Origin: Hyalella azteca | Lineage: Eukaryota; Arthropoda; Malacostraca; Amphipoda; Hyalellidae | DNA length: 64,000 nucleotides | Assembly: GCF_000764305.2 (NCBI RefSeq) | Contig: NW_025936089.1 | Location: 124,001-188,000 of the forward strand | Direction of reading: 5' to 3' | Shown here: piece by piece, positions 10,886 to 20,860 of the stretch | How positions within the stretch are numbered: position 1 is the stretch's first letter | How the letters are laid out: the number at the start of each line of letters is the position of its first letter | The notes under the pieces: model-generated | Told to the model about the DNA's origin: nothing | Database searches by the model: none | Seen by the model: only the letters and a program-made list of their open reading frames with translations | Translations under genes and position numbers: made by a program

Positions 10886-11215
10886 GGACGGCTGAGGACG
10901 GCGGTGGACGGCGGTGGACGGCGGTGGACGGCAGTGGACGGCGGAAGACGGATGGCAGTGGACGACAGTGGGCGGCAGTGGGCAGTGGAAGACGACGGAA
11001 GACGGCAGAGGGCGGCGGAGGAGAGCGGAGAACGGCAGTGGGCGGCAGTGGACGGCAGTGGACGGCAGTGGACGGTGGTGGATGGCAGTGGCGGACAGTG
11101 GACGACAGTGGGCGGCAGTGGGCGGTGGAAGACGATGGAAGACGGCAGTGGGCGGCGGAGGAGGGCGGAGGACGGCAGTGGACGGCGGTGGACGGCGGTG
11201 GACGGCAAGCAGGTC
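10886..11215. repeat. 10-bp GTGGACGGCG minisatellite with 140-bp duplication
   Basis: Variants of GTGGACGGCG (GTGGACGGCA, GTGGGCGGCA, GGAAGACGGC) fill the interval. A longer block beginning GTGGACGACAGTGGGCGGCA occurs at 10958 and again at 11098, and the following roughly 70 bp match as well, so the array has a 140-bp higher-order duplication. The strand is purine/G-rich and CpG-rich. Frames stay open in several phases on both strands because no unit contains a stop. Confidence 0.92.
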
Positions 11216-11420
11216 AGTCCGCGGCGTCACGCCCGTCGCTCCTGAGACGAAATCCAAAAATTGAGACGACGGCCCGAACTTTGCTGGCCTCCGTGACCGG
11301 AACCTGGGGAGAGGAGGGAGTGAGGGAGTGGGGGGAGTGAGTTAGTGTAGGGGGTGTGGAGTTGGAGAGTGGGGGGGAATGGGTGAGTGAAGGGAGTGGG
11401 GAGTGGGAGAGGACACCTCG
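11216..11420. other. GC-rich patch and G-rich tract
   Basis: A CpG-rich segment (11216-11300) is followed by a G-rich tract of GGGAGTG-type words to 11412, with G7 near 11369-11375. The G-rich part is G-quadruplex-prone. CAGTCCGCGGCGTCAC at 11214 resembles CAGTCCCCGGCGTGAC at 6495 (22 of 26 bases over the longer match). Confidence 0.6.
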
Positions 11421-11562
11421 AACTCATGATGCATATTATGCTATGAGCACATTTCGTTCCTGATAATCCTACTTTCCTGGATAATTCGAACCAAGTTCTC
11501 TTAAGCAACCATGTGACTTTCTTGTACTATTTTCTTCTAGATGTTAATTGTGGATCATAAAC

Positions 11563-11705
11563 CGTATTTTCTAGATGATATGCTGTATGTTCTAAATGAT
11601 ATACTGTATTTTCTGGATGATATACTGTGTGTTCTTTATGATATACTGTATGTTCTATATGATATACTGTATTTTCTAGATGATATACTGTATGCTCTAG
11701 ATGTA
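11563..11705. repeat. 21-bp tandem repeat, about seven copies
   Basis: TGTATTTTCTAGATGATATA-type and TGTATGTTCTAAATGATATA-type units alternate irregularly at 21-bp spacing (for example 11563, 11584, 11605, 11626). Confidence 0.9.
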
Positions 11706-12050
11706 GCTTAGGCTCTAGAAATCTTCTATGAGTTCTTTAGCATTTCTTCCAGTACAATAATTCAATCCAAACCATTCACTCTAATTCAATGCTGACATAA
11801 AATAATAATTTAATATCGGAATAATTTTCAAAATATTGCAAAACAAAAATATAATAATTGTTTCTGAAAAAACTCGTGTAGATGTTGTTATATTTAATTA
11901 ATAAAATTGTGTTTGGTGGTCGCATTTTAGAGAGCATGCCTAGTGACGTCATACAGAGCGTCTACCTAATTAGCAGTTATCGTAAAAACCTGATAAGAAG
12001 GAATCTAACGAGTACCTAATCCCAGTTAAGGCAGACTATGAAGATGTGTT
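11706..12050. other. Unique AT-rich stretch
   Basis: Unique AT-rich sequence with an isolated CATGCCTAGTGACGTCATAC segment near 11936 that contains a CRE-like TGACGTCA core. No gene was recognised. Confidence 0.45.
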
Positions 12051-12773
12051 AAAGACCATTGAGGCTATTTCTAAAGACCATCAAGGTTACTTATGGCAGA
12101 CCACCGAGTGAATATTTGGTGGTCTATGGTTAGACCACCAAGTCTATATATAACGACCATCGCGGCTATAGTTGAAGACCATCGAGGCTATAGTTAAACA
12201 CTACCGAGGCTATAGGTAAACACTACCGAGGCTATAGTTAAACACTACCGAGGCTATAGTTGAACACTACCGAGGCTATAGTTAAACACTATCGAGGCTA
12301 TAGTTAAAGACTACCGAGGCAATAGTTAAAGACTACCGAGGCTATAGTTAAAGGCTACCGAGGCAATAGTTAGAGACTACCGAGGCTATAGTTAAAGACT
12401 ACCGAGGCTAGTTAAACACTACCGAAGCTATAGTTAAACACTACCGAAGCTATAGTTAAACACTACCGAGGCTATAATTAAACACTATCGAGGCTATAGT
12501 TAAACACTACCGAAGCTATAGTTAAACACTACCGAGGCTATAGGTAAAGACTACCGAAGCTATAGTTAAACACTACCGAGGCTATAGTTAAACACTACCG
12601 AGGCTATAGGTAAAGACTACCGAAGCTATAGTTAAACACTACCGAAGCTATAGTTGAACGCTAACGAGGCTATATACAATTAAAGACTCTCGCTGCTATA
12701 TTTAAATATCATGATATCACCGATGTTATATTGAGTTACCATCGAGGCTACTTTAAAGACGATCAAGACTATA
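12051..12773. repeat. 22-bp minisatellite, about thirty copies
   Basis: The core unit is TTAAACACTACCGAGGCTAT plus two bases. Edges are degenerate (AAAGACCATTGAGGCTAT type from 12051, and again to 12773) and the centre (12190-12660) is more homogeneous, the usual pattern for unequal exchange. AAAGAC and AAACAC subtypes are interspersed in blocks. Confidence 0.95.
12116..12141. other. Perfect 11-bp hairpin inside the array edge
   Basis: TTGGTGGTCTA (12116-12126) and TAGACCACCAA (12131-12141) are perfect reverse complements around a 4-nt loop TGGT. It replaces the normal repeat phase at this point, so it looks like an inverted duplication of a unit. Confidence 0.8.
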
Positions 12774-13137
12774 TTCAGCGCTGCTTGATAAAACTGTCTT
12801 GTCGAGATTTTCCGTTTGCGGCCGTGATCCGCAGTATGTAAAATGAGTTTGAATGAACTGAATTGTGTATGTTAACACAATTAGACATTGATTTTTTTTC
12901 TGAAAAAATTACAATTTTTGGAGCATGTGACTGCAGAATCAAGATGAGAGCATTGTATGTTTTTATCAATCAAAAATTTAAGTCCGGACAATAACACAAG
13001 CTGAAAAGCCCATTTTTGAAAATTACCTCTATTATCAATACAGGCGATGACCTTGTCCTTTTCACGCTATAGATTTGTATCATTTATGACCTCATTATTT
13101 TGTTTCGTTCTTGCTCTTGCGAGCGCTAGTTCACTAT
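12774..13137. other. Unique stretch
   Basis: No gene or repeat seen. Confidence 0.5.
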
Positions 13138-13560
13138 AGGATTATGACTCGTTTTATTGTTGCGTATAACAATGTTTGTTGCCTTAGTGTGCTAGTATAC
13201 CTATGTTTCAGACGTAGCAGTCCCAGGCCACGATGGTTCGCCACCTCTATGTTGCCGGGAACATATAGCTACACTTCATATATCATATTTCTTAGCTTGC
13301 TTTAGGATTATGACTCCTTGTATTGTTGTGAATAACAATCTTTTGCTACTGAAAAAATATATACGGATATACTTCATATATCCTATTTCGCTAAATCATA
13401 TTTCGCTTCATATATCCAATTTCCTCGTATGTTGTAAGATCATGACTCATTGTATTGTTGTGTATAACAATTTTTTGTTGCTGAGAACATATGCCTTCAT
13501 TTCCTATATCCTATTCACATTCGAAAATTCTCATTACATTCTTTTTGACAACTCAATATA
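13138..13560. repeat. Three spaced copies of a roughly 130-170-bp repeat
   Basis: A block with ATGACTC, then GTTTTATTGTTG or TGTATTGTTGTG, then ATAACAAT occurs at about 13138, 13306 and 13437. It is followed by CTTCATATATCCTATTTC in two of the copies. Spacings are 168 and 131 bp, so it is an old, indel-rich tandem repeat. Confidence 0.7.
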
Positions 13561-14150
13561 TATTAACCGCTAGAAACAAGCTCCACATTTGTTTTAAAAA
13601 GATTAGACTGACGTTATACTCATTACATATTTAATCTATGTTATACAGCTTTTTTTCTTGTATATTACAATCTTTATGTTAGCACTAAACTACACGTCAT
13701 ATATTATTTACATAAATATATCATATATAATATTATATATTATATAATATATAATATATGTCATATATATAAATATCATTGCATAGATCATGACAGAGCT
13801 GGAAATAATCCATTAGATATTAGCTTCACATTTGCTTCAATAAGATCCCACTAGACATCTGACATCTAATTAAATGTTGTTTGATTTAATCAACGTTAAT
13901 AACTCAACGTTGTTTCAACGTCATTTGCCTGGTGGGTTTGCAATTGAATCACAGGTTATATATGCCAGAAAATCTCTGAGCCTCATTCATGTTGCTGCTA
14001 GTACATTACAATGTTTTGTTGTTAATAATATATAGTTACAACTGATATATTCATTACATTTATTAATTTTAAATCCATTCTTCTTAACATATCATAGAAT
14101 CACCCATTAATAAAAGCTCCACATTTGATTCAGCAAGATTAAACTTTTCG
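13561..14150. other. AT-rich stretch with palindromic AT tract
   Basis: 13715-13775 is almost pure A/T with nested TATATAATATTATATA-type palindromes likely to extrude. The remainder is unique. Confidence 0.6.
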
Positions 14151-14325
14151 CCTCACTGGCATCACACTCTGTGTGCCTCACTGGCATCACACTCTGTGCG
14201 CCTCACTGGCGTCACACTCTGTGCGCCTCACTGGCATCACACTCTGTGCGCCTCACTGGCATCACACTCTGTGCGCCTCACTGGCATCACACTCTGTGCA
14301 CCTCACTGGCATCACACTGGCATCG
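14151..14325. repeat. 25-bp tandem repeat, seven copies
   Basis: CCTCACTGGCATCACACTCT plus GTGCG repeats at 14151, 14176, 14201, 14226, 14251, 14276 and 14301 with only single-base differences. Frames of 86-98 codons on plus are the repeat read through. Confidence 0.95.
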
Positions 14326-14736
14326 TGAAGTTGCTTTCGCACCCGCAACACAAGCCTGCGATTTCACACACAGATATGCTAAAACTTGCCACTTCGCTTC
14401 CAATCGAGCCTTCTTTATTATTATTGAAAGAAGGGCAGGGGGTGTTATCATCGTGATCATTTTGTAGGCATGGCTCCTTTCTTACTCTCAAATGGCCGTA
14501 GGCTTCTGGCTTCAATCCTTTTTGTTTCGGTGTACCTTTAGAAAACGCCGATGAATATCAAACCTAATGGAAGACATTCGTTACTGAAAGCTTTCCGCGT
14601 CTATCCTATTCGTAAAAGTTGCGCTAAATGTTCAACCAACGCAAGTTTCCGTCTAGAAGATAAGAACAGATATGCGACCACTGTGTCGGCTGTAGTTTGG
14701 TATGATAGTAATTTTATTTTAAAAACATGGTTATTT
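14326..14736. other. Unique stretch
   Basis: Moderate GC; short frames on both strands without domains. No gene called. Confidence 0.45.
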
Positions 14737-14838
14737 TAACAGCTGGTTCATTGTAGCAGCTGGTTCATTGTAACAGCCGGTTCATTCTAACAGCTGGTTC
14801 ATTGTAACAGCTGGTTCATTGCAACAGCTGGTTTATCA
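14737..14838. repeat. 17-bp tandem repeat, six copies
   Basis: TAACAGCTGGTTCATTG repeats at 14737, 14754, 14771, 14788, 14805 and 14822. Every unit has a CAGCTG E-box except the third, where it is CAGCCG. Related words (CATTGTAACAGTCGTGTTA) recur near 15315-15380. Confidence 0.93.
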
Positions 14839-15719
14839 AGGCAGACTCGTTATTAGAATAGATGTGTTACTTTAACAGTGTCACAGCTTGTAAATTAACT
14901 ACAAACTATGATATTGAGCTCTTGTTATATTAAGCTCTACCTGAGGATCGGGTTTCGTTGACTAAGGTAGTGAGGATAAGTAAGACACATAAGTCCAGAT
15001 AACGTATCTTGTATACGGGGTGGAAATACAGAGTTGCGATACAGAGGTATAAGCTACGGCATCGACCGTAAGGTCGGAGAACTCAAGCTACACGCTACAT
15101 CGCGGAGTGCTCATCAGCTACTGGGGGCTTTGCTTAAGGTTGATAGCCCTTTTATAACGTTCGCTTCCGCCCACTACTGCGGTCTTGATCGCGTGATCTA
15201 TCACGTGTCTATCAGATGTTGACTCGTCCTCAATCTCTATCAGGTCAAGTGAATTGGCCCCGGACAAAAGCCACTGTAAATACCACGTTCTTGTAATCTT
15301 CTCGACAACCTACTCATTGTAACAGTCGTGTTACTGCGAGGACTTTTTCATTGTAACGGCCGTGTTATTGCAACAATATCGTTGTTGTAACGGTTTGTCC
15401 TAAGATCGAGCATCACCGCTCGCTTGAGGCGGTTACACTGAAGTGCGTATGCCGGGCATGGTTTCAATATTTTTTCTGTTTCATAATCAACTTTTTTTTT
15501 GTATTTTCTTCTTTGAAGTCTATGCAGTTTTCCGTACCAAAAAATATCGACGACTAAAATATAATTGATATGTGTTAATGAGTTTTGTGTAGACGCTCTG
15601 CTGCCTTCCGCTGCTATCTTTTTAACTCATCACTTGTTGCAGGCTGTATCGTGTGATAATTTGCTAATCTTGTACTTCTTTACGATTAACATTAGTATAA
15701 AGAAAGTGTCATAAACAGT
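14839..15719. other. Unique stretch
   Basis: 15000-15240 is GC-richer and unique, including a 62-codon plus frame with no domain. The rest is AT-rich. Confidence 0.5.
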
Positions 15720-16390
15720 GCCTCTTACCATGCAGAGGCCCTCCCATGTCCTCACCCCTCCTAGCCCCACTCCATGCTGGACCATTCTTATACTTTTCCG
15801 CTGTCCAACCCTTTCATAAGAATAGGCTTTTCCCTTAATTTCCCCTTTTCAGCCTATTTCCAAGCTCACGGCCCTCCCATGCTCTTTCAATTTACCCTCC
15901 CATCTCATGTAGAGAACCCTGCACTCCCTTTCCCAGCCTATTTCTGAGGAAGGGGCCTTCCCATGTTCTTACCCTTCCCACCATATGCAAAGATCATTCC
16001 CTATAAAGCACTCCCTCTCCCAGCCTATTTCTAAGCAAGGGGCCCACCCATGACCTCACTCTTCCCAGCCCTTCTTCTGCACTCCCCTATTCCATCCCCC
16101 CGTGATCTCGCCCTTCCCAGCCCTTCCTAGCACTCCCTCTTCCCAGCGCCCCATGATCTCGCCCTTCCCAGCCCTCCTCCAGCACTCCCCCTTCCCAGCG
16201 TTCCATGATCTCGCCCTTCCCCGGCACTCCCTCTTCCATCCCCCATGATCTTGCCCTTCCCAGCCCTTCCCCGGCACTCCCTCCTCTTCCCTGCGCTCCA
16301 TGATCTCGTCCTTCCCAGCCCTTCCCCGGCACTCCCCCTTCCCAGCCCCAACACGTACCACCACTCGTACCCCCCGCCCTGAATAGCGTG
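15720..16390. repeat. Pyrimidine-rich complex satellite
   Basis: The left part repeats a roughly 80-95-bp phrase built on CCCAGCCTATTTC, AAGGGGCC and CCCATG (near 15846, 15940 and 16020). The right part repeats ATGATCTCGCCCTTCCCAGC at 16102, 16153, 16205, 16245 and 16300 with units of 40-55 bp. Purine-rich minus-strand frames are low-complexity translations rich in Gly, Glu and Arg. Confidence 0.85.
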
Positions 16391-16887
16391 CCGTCATGCG
16401 GACAAAAGTGCGCCCGATTTATAACCTATCTAAACACTGGCTCTCCAGAAATTATCAAGACTGACCATCAGCCGAGCGCAGCTAATTCACCCCGACTCTA
16501 TTGAAGACCTCGGAAAAGGGGCCGAACCGCGAAAGAAAATGGACATTTTGAAGCATGGCCTTTGATAATCTGATTGAAATGTTGCCTATACCCGAGTCCG
16601 AGGATAATACCACGCTGTCGCGACCGATTTATTCATAAGATGTTTCCAATCAGAAGACTTATGGACGGCCAATGGAGCCTCGGCGATAAATATGCATACG
16701 CATATGGACCTCTGAGAGCTTGTTCTGTCGAGGCTCTAATTAGGAAAGATCCAGGTATTGTACCTTGACAAATTAATGACGGACACAAGCCGAACTCATG
16801 GTCGACGATCCAAATGAACTTCGATTTTTGTGAGCATTTCAGTAAACAGTGCAATGGAGGGCATGGTTCCGCTTAATATCAATGATT
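16391..16887. other. GC-richer unique block, possible conserved element
   Basis: Unique, non-repetitive and GC-richer than its surroundings, with CTAATTA-type homeodomain words and an ATGCATACGCATATG palindrome-like run near 16693. No coding frame stands out. Its character resembles a conserved non-coding element, but only cross-species alignment could show that. Confidence 0.3.
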
Positions 16888-17052
16888 GTGAGAGTACTGG
16901 AACTTTGCAGTGAATGAACGAAGCTTGATATGATATCAATAAAATGGCGCATGAGTAGTGGAACTTTGCAGTGAATGAACAAATTAAGCTTGACATGATA
17001 TCAATAAAATGGCCCATGAGTATTTGAAGTTTGCAGTGAATGAACGAAGCTT
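16888..17052. repeat. 61-65-bp tandem repeat, 2.5 copies
   Basis: TTTGCAGTGAATGAAC occurs at 16904, 16965 and 17030, each followed by AAGCTTGAYATGATATCAAT in the complete copies. The second copy carries a 4-bp insertion. Confidence 0.88.
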
Positions 17053-18503
17053 TTTGTAAAATTAATGAAAATATCCTGCAATTATGTTATGCAATAAACT
17101 TCCAACACGGCATTTGAAATTCACGATTTAATTGGACGGCGTTAAAATTGATAATAAACTCACGCTGATAATTATTGAATGTTTAGGTTTACCATATGTA
17201 TTTCGAAGAATTTAGTTCAACTTGATATAAATCCTGATCAGTTTTCGGTAGATTTTCGTTTTGTTTTGACAGGATGTACATTATGTACCGCTAAGCAATG
17301 TTATTTAGTTGAAAAAAAAAGGTTTTCGTAACCTTTACAATGCAAGGCACTACATTGAAACCTCGCTTCGATCTTCATCGATAAGACCGACACTAAATGC
17401 GCAGCGATGTCACGGCGAGAAACGTTCTTGTAATGCGACTGTATAGGTGCGGGTAATCTCACAGACGAATTGTTCGACCAAAATTTATTGATTTCAAAAG
17501 TAATTATAAAAAATTCTGTTTGTGAGATTTTTAGCTGTTTAGTTTTATGAAATGTGAGAAATTATACGCATCATGCTGTTTGTGCTGTTATTTTCAGTGG
17601 AATTATGATCAGTTGAAAATTTTGATAAATATGGTGAATGGTGTTTGGTTTATTGATATTTAAGCAGAAAAACATTTGAAAAATTCACTTTTTCATCATG
17701 TATTCGGACATTGCTGTAATGTTGAGTGTTTTTAATTTTTACGCCTTGGTTCATCAAATTCCATATATTCTTTTTCGAAGAAGATTTTACAAATTATACA
17801 GCGCCACGTGGTGCAACATTTTAAAGTGAGCACATAATTTAATATTCATCATTTAGCATAATTCGGGTGTGATAACAAGCTTCTGTCAGTTGAATATTAG
17901 TATATTTTGCGTTCTTTACGTCATAAAAATGTTTAGAGGTATAATGTAAATCATTAAAACGTCTTATGTCTTTCAAGTCGCATGTTATACGAATATACTT
18001 GTTTGCATATTTTCCTTTACATATTCCCGAATTTTTAATTTTCGATTCTGTTTACCTCATCTTCAAGCGTCAACTCAGTAAGTGTTCAAATTTGTTGTTC
18101 GAAAAATTAGCGAAAATCTCAACCGATTTAACACATTAATTTTTTCAAGCGATCAAGCGCTTTTTTTGCGAGGGCAAAATAATGATAAAATTAGCATGGC
18201 TGACTGCGCCGATTTTTTCATCGTACTCCGATGCATTATTGCCCCGCCAGAAAAGCCTGATTGTAATAATGTGCTTCATATGACACGACAAAATTTCGCT
18301 AAGACCGAACTTGGTACGTTTAGCGTAAAATATTTTCGCCGTTGAACATGGTTCATAATGCAGCACCCTAAACATCACACACGGCTGACATGGAACGCTT
18401 TATGACAGAGATAATGTCGAGCATGATGCGAGTTAGCAGCGATGTTTAGCATAGCTTTATGATGTAAGATTATGTCGAGAGCCTGATGGCCCGGCGTTCA
18501 GCG
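17053..18503. other. Unique AT-rich stretch
   Basis: No ordered repeat. The only longer frame (18082-18345) lacks an ATG start and any recognised domain. Confidence 0.5.
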
Positions 18504-18522
18504 TATGCTATTTTTTAGCATA
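18504..18522. other. 7-bp hairpin with T5 loop
   Basis: TATGCTA (18504-18510), TTTTT, TAGCATA (18516-18522). A small perfect hairpin of unknown role. Confidence 0.5.
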
Positions 18523-18705
18523 TGCTATTTTATAGATAAACTGCATGCGTGAGTGATGCGTTATGTTGTTACTGGCGAAGTGAACACTTGTGCCATGCGC
18601 AGGAGATGGTCGCCAGTGTTCGATCATGATGCATTTTGCGCGTGACAAATTGGGTTCTTAAAATTAAATTTTAAATCAGTGAGCGATCATTACCTTTAAT
18701 ACTAA

Positions 18706-19092
18706 CGTCTGCCAGTAACCCTTCGATGTCCCGTGATCGTGGCGGGTAGAGCCCTGACGTCTGCCAGTAACTATTCAGTGCCCCGTGATCGTGGCGGGCA
18801 GAGCCCTGACGTCTGCCAGTAGCTCTTCGATGTCCCGTGATCGTGGCGGGTAGAGCCCTGACGTCTGCCAGTAACTCTTCGATGCCCCGTGATCGTGGCG
18901 GGTAGAGCCCTGACGTCTGCCTGTAACTCTTCGATGCCCCGTGATCGTGGCGGGTAGAGCCCTGACGTCTGCCAGTAACTCTTCGATGCCCCGTGATCGT
19001 GGCGGGTAGGGCCCTGACGTCTGCCAGTAACTCTTCGATGCCCCGTGATCGTGGCGGGTAGGGCCCTGACGTCTGCCAGTAACTCTTCGATG
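18706..19092. repeat. 52-bp minisatellite, 7.4 copies
   Basis: Units start CGTCTGCCAGTAACTCTTCG at 18706, 18758, 18810, 18862, 18914, 18966, 19018 and 19070 (partial). Each contains CCCCGTGATCGTGGCGGG. Copies differ at only a few bases. Because 52 is not divisible by 3, a frame crosses all three phases. None contains a stop on minus, producing a 143-codon frame that is an artefact of the array. Confidence 0.96.
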
Positions 19093-19177
19093 GCGCTGTC
19101 AAAAGAATTGCTGCCCCGGAGATGATTTTTAACGAGAGTGATTCGTCGGTGTCACGGCTTAGCTGCCCACAGCATTA

Positions 19178-19222
19178 GGGCTGGGGGGGTTTGGGTGGGG
19201 TATTGGTTGGGGGAAACGGGGG
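19178..19222 (+). other. Strong G-quadruplex motif
   Basis: G runs at 19178-19180, 19183-19189, 19193-19195, 19197-19200, 19209-19213 and 19218-19222 lie in 45 bp with short loops. This is the densest G4 motif in the window. Confidence 0.75.
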
Positions 19223-19902
19223 AATATGATCTATCACTATTCACGAGCGTTTTTACTTTGATTGAGAAGACTGGAAAAATGTGGAAAATGAACCATTATA
19301 GAGATAGTAATTTTATGCGTCACACTTATAAACTTATCAAGGGGGAAATGGACTATTTTTGCATTTAATGTATAATTTTTACTTTGGTTGGGAAAATCCG
19401 GAAATAGAAGCTCTGCAAAATGTTATACACCAATTTGTTAATTGATTACTTAAACTCTGATGATTAGATGTTCGGATATATGTGACTAACTTTTATTAAT
19501 TATAAGAACATATTTTTGCACGGACATTCGTGCTTGCTGCGTAGCGATCAATGAGACGAAAATCAATAACGGTAAAAAAAATGTTCATCGTGCTAGGTTG
19601 ATGCCAAATGAGGTTTATTTTAAAAAAATTGATAATATTTCAATTATAAAAATTTCATGAACCAAACTAATGAGAAAATAATTGTGAGTACTCTATATAG
19701 AATATGAAAATATTTATAATGATTAAAGCTACAATCATAAATATCGGTTGATATTCAACGATTAACGCCTCGCTTTATTTGATCAAGACAACACGCTGGA
19801 AATGCCACGCAAAGAGATAATCACAGAATTAATTTCCTTTCTGGTGCCCAAACCAAGCGTAGAGAAAAATTGACTAATTAAAAATGATAAAGCAAACTTG
19901 GG
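19223..19902. other. Unique AT-rich stretch
   Basis: No gene or repeat recognised. Confidence 0.5.
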
Positions 19903-19951
19903 AGGCCAGTTACCGGCCGTTTGCTGGCCACCGAAGCCCCGGCTATAATTT
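19903..19951. other. 49-bp element X, related to the element at 24242
   Basis: Without gaps, 34 of 49 positions match 24242-24290. Shared blocks are AGGCCA at positions 1-6, CTGGCCACC at 22-30 and TATAATTT at 42-49. It lies in a GC-rich island within AT-rich DNA. It could be a pair of diverged regulatory elements or remnants of a dispersed repeat. Confidence 0.45.
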
Positions 19952-20763
19952 GTACAATGGGTACGAACACAAACGGCTACAAAGGAAGCAGTCCGACTGG
20001 ACAAAAATATACTAAAAACTTCATGTCTTGTGTCGACATGCCTGCGCCGGGTGACGGCTGAGACGGAATTTTTTTAACGGTAGGACGGCTGTTGACGGGG
20101 AGTTTTTGTAGTGCGTTGACAGACCTTGAAGGAAACATTGTAATGTGTTGACAGAAGATAAGACGACATTTGTATATGAAATAATCACCATCATCTGAGT
20201 TTATTCAACATGTGATGTTCGCTAATTATTTAGCAAATGATATAAGATTCGAATGAGAAAATTTTGACTGGAATATTTCGTCCTGAATTTTCTTTTTTAC
20301 TGATTGACTGATATCCATTTTACAATTACGTTATCTGAATCGCATGATAGCCATAAAGTAACTTCGGTGACAATTATAAAGTATTTTAAAGAACTCTGGT
20401 CGCTGTCGAGACGTATGATTACGTCACAGAAGAAAGACGATAGAATGCAAATTGAACGAATAAATGTAAAATATTATTCAGAGTTCAAATCATTTGAAAT
20501 TAAATGTAAAAGTTCTAAAGTTTGATAAAAAAAATACTGGAAGTCAATTTATTTTCGTTCTTGGATTTTTGCTTTGACTCTTGGCCTTAGGAAATCGCCT
20601 CGTGCACTGTTCATAATCCACCACTGTAGAATAGCGGCCAATATATTAAATTTTCATCACACACAATAAATATATGCTTCGATTTACAACGTAATCCAAC
20701 CGTAATTGATATAAAGTCTTGTCAGTAAAGTTCTACCATAGGCACTTCATTAAATGTTCGCTC
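19952..20763. other. Unique stretch
   Basis: 20030-20160 has loose repetition of GACGGCTG and GTTGACAGA words. The rest is AT-rich and unique. Confidence 0.45.
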
Positions 20764-20860
20764 ACACCAGATCTGTAAGCCTCCAAACAGCATTCATCCA
20801 GCAGATCCCGCTTCAACACCAGATCTGTAAGCCTCCAAACAGCATTCATCCAGCAGATCC
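20764..20860. repeat. 52-bp tandem duplication
   Basis: A 45-bp block starting ACACCAGATCTGTAAGCCTC is perfectly repeated at 20764 and 20816, separated by 7 bp. The perfect identity implies a recent event. Confidence 0.95.

Noticed and set aside
10843..11340. 165-codon plus frame and overlapping frames on both strands
   Set aside because: Low-complexity translation of a 10-bp minisatellite, open in multiple phases on both strands.
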